The notes beneath the pieces were generated by a model. It did not search any database and was not told the DNA's origin. It saw only the letters and a program-made list of their open reading frames with translations. The position numbers were made by a program, and so were the translations under genes. Of a stretch of DNA of 5,550 bases, positions 4,498 to 5,550 are shown piece after piece (within the stretch, counting starts at the first letter, position 1; each line of letters begins with the position of its first letter). Source of the DNA: Candidatus Shapirobacteria bacterium UBA2283 (GTDB lineage Bacteria; Patescibacteriota; Microgenomatia; UBA12405). The stretch lies in NCBI GenBank assembly GCA_002345725.1, contig DDWP01000046.1, positions 1 to 5,550 of the forward strand, written 5' to 3'.

Positions 4498-5550
4498 ATG
4501 TCCTCCTCTCATTGCGGTATTGATTTTGGTACCACCAATTCTTCTCTTGCAATATCCAGCTCAAACATCCCAAAAGTTATCCCTATAGACAGACAAAACA
4601 CAAATCCATCTATTCTCCGTTCCCTCATTTACATCAACCCCAGTCAACAAACCAGTATTGGTTTTGATGCCATCACTCACTATTTAAACGATTTAAAAGA
4701 ACTTCCTAGTAAGCCCTTACGCGTCGTCAACACTGGCCGCATGATCAAAGTCATGACCCCTACCGGCAGTGGAGTTATGAAAGCCGACTGGGTCCCTGAA
4801 ATTATCGAAGTCGATGAGAGTGGTCGTGGCCGTTTACTTCAATCACTCAAATCAGTCCTCACCAGTTCTGTTTTTGCTGGTACCAACATCTTTGGCCAAT
4901 TTTACACTCTCGAAGAATTATTAACCATTCTATTAAAAGAAATAAAAACTCGTGCCGAAAAAGAAATTGATCACGAATTAACTTCAGCCGTTATCGGCCG
5001 ACCAGTCAAGTACGTTGGCACCTCAGAAAACAAAATTGCCCTCGATCGTATGCGTACTATTGCCACCAATTCTGGCTTTAAACATATCGAATTTGAATAC
5101 GAACCTGTCGGGGCTGCCTTACACTACAGCTCTCAAAACCCGACTCCCCAGAATATCCTCGTCTTTGATTTTGGTGGTGGTACTCTCGATATCTGTATTA
5201 TGAAACTACCCGAGCAAAAAATCATTGCCGTCTCCGGTCGCGGTATTGGCGGAGATTTGCTCGACAGTCAAATTGTTAAGTCCTACTTTCTCCACCACTT
5301 TGGATCCCAAAGCATAATTAACGACCACCTTTCCTTCCCCAAACATTTCTTTACAGCTTTCGACAGTTGGTATCAAACTACACTTCAAAAAAATATTAAG
5401 AACATCGATTCACTTCGAAAAATGGCCATTGAGTCAGACAATCCTGCCTCAATAGAAAACCTAATTAATCTAATTATCCACGACTATGGTTTTGAATTTT
5501 TTCAATCTGTCGACCAGGCAAAAATAAATCTCTCCACCCTAGATACTGTC
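4498..5550 (+). CDS. Hsp70-family chaperone-like ATPase, YegD-like (partial, 3' end missing)
   Basis: The frame is open for 351 codons to the right edge, so the C-terminus is not seen. An in-frame TAA at 4483 makes the ATG at 4498 the first start. The actin/Hsp70-type ATPase motifs are present: phosphate 1 GIDFGTTNSS (7-16), connect 1 YEPVGAALHY (201-210), and phosphate 2 VFDFGGGTLDI (222-232) followed by GRGIGGDLLD (247-256). Residues 65-150 carry a segment with RLLQSLKSVL (112-121) and a following helical stretch, in place of the canonical DnaK sequence. That layout, and the late QAKINLS (340-346), match YegD-type Hsp70 relatives rather than DnaK. These proteins are poorly characterised, and a chaperone role is inferred from the fold. 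Whether a peptide-binding domain follows cannot be told from this window. Confidence 0.88.
   Translation, partial: MSSSHCGIDFGTTNSSLAISSSNIPKVIPIDRQNTNPSILRSLIYINPSQQTSIGFDAITHYLNDLKELPSKPLRVVNTGRMIKVMTPTGSGVMKADWVPEIIEVDESGRGRLLQSLKSVLTSSVFAGTNIFGQFYTLEELLTILLKEIKTRAEKEIDHELTSAVIGRPVKYVGTSENKIALDRMRTIATNSGFKHIEFEYEPVGAALHYSSQNPTPQNILVFDFGGGTLDICIMKLPEQKIIAVSGRGIGGDLLDSQIVKSYFLHHFGSQSIINDHLSFPKHFFTAFDSWYQTTLQKNIKNIDSLRKMAIESDNPASIENLINLIIHDYGFEFFQSVDQAKINLSTLDTV

Noticed and set aside
1..5550. Alternative genetic code with TGA read as glycine
   Set aside because: No called gene has an in-frame TGA, and glycines are encoded by ordinary GGN codons, so recoding has no support here.
1..5550. CRISPR array, insertion sequence, tRNA or rRNA gene
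   Set aside because: No regularly spaced repeats of CRISPR size, no transposase or terminal inverted repeats, and no cloverleaf or rRNA-like sequence were seen.

Overview
The window reads as bacterial chromosome from a moderately AT-rich genome, coded entirely on the + strand. It contains part of the secE-nusG-rplK-rplA region, followed by an ABC exporter and an Hsp70-family gene that runs off the right edge. I suspect a Candidate Phyla Radiation (Patescibacteria) member. The reasons are a shortened ribosomal protein L1, no Shine-Dalgarno sequence before any start codon, very short or possibly absent 5' leaders, and ribosomal genes set beside unrelated ones. This placement is inference; no 16S or other decisive marker is present. 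All visible stops are TAA or TAG and no called gene uses TGA as a sense codon, so the standard bacterial code fits.

Layout. 1-102 is the 3' end of an unidentified gene with a disordered tail, in the place where secE usually sits. 137-733 is nusG (transcription elongation factor). 815-1240 is rplK (ribosomal protein L11), behind a leader containing tandem 8-bp repeats. Positions 1241-1881 separate rplK from rplA, which are normally adjacent. This stretch holds two small unrecognised ORFs (83 and 76 aa), both with cysteines ending in a CxxC, plus hairpins and a TATAAT box. 1882-2625 is rplA (L1), with an acidic N-terminal extension and a compacted domain II. A strong two-tier hairpin at 2643-2681 closes this block.

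2699-4474 is a complete 591-aa ABC half-exporter with all ATPase motifs. 4498 to the right edge is the N-terminal ATPase domain of a YegD-like Hsp70 protein. Both have a TGn-type -10 box only 5-9 nt before ATG, suggesting leaderless mRNAs.

How the genes relate. NusG couples RNA polymerase with the ribosome, while L11 and L1 form parts of the GTPase-associated centre and the L1 stalk of the 50S subunit. The exporter and Hsp70 genes appear to be separate transcription units, with no visible functional link to the ribosomal block. rplJ and rplL, which commonly follow rplA, are absent here. The least explained part is 1241-1881. I found no clear evidence of a new multi-gene system.
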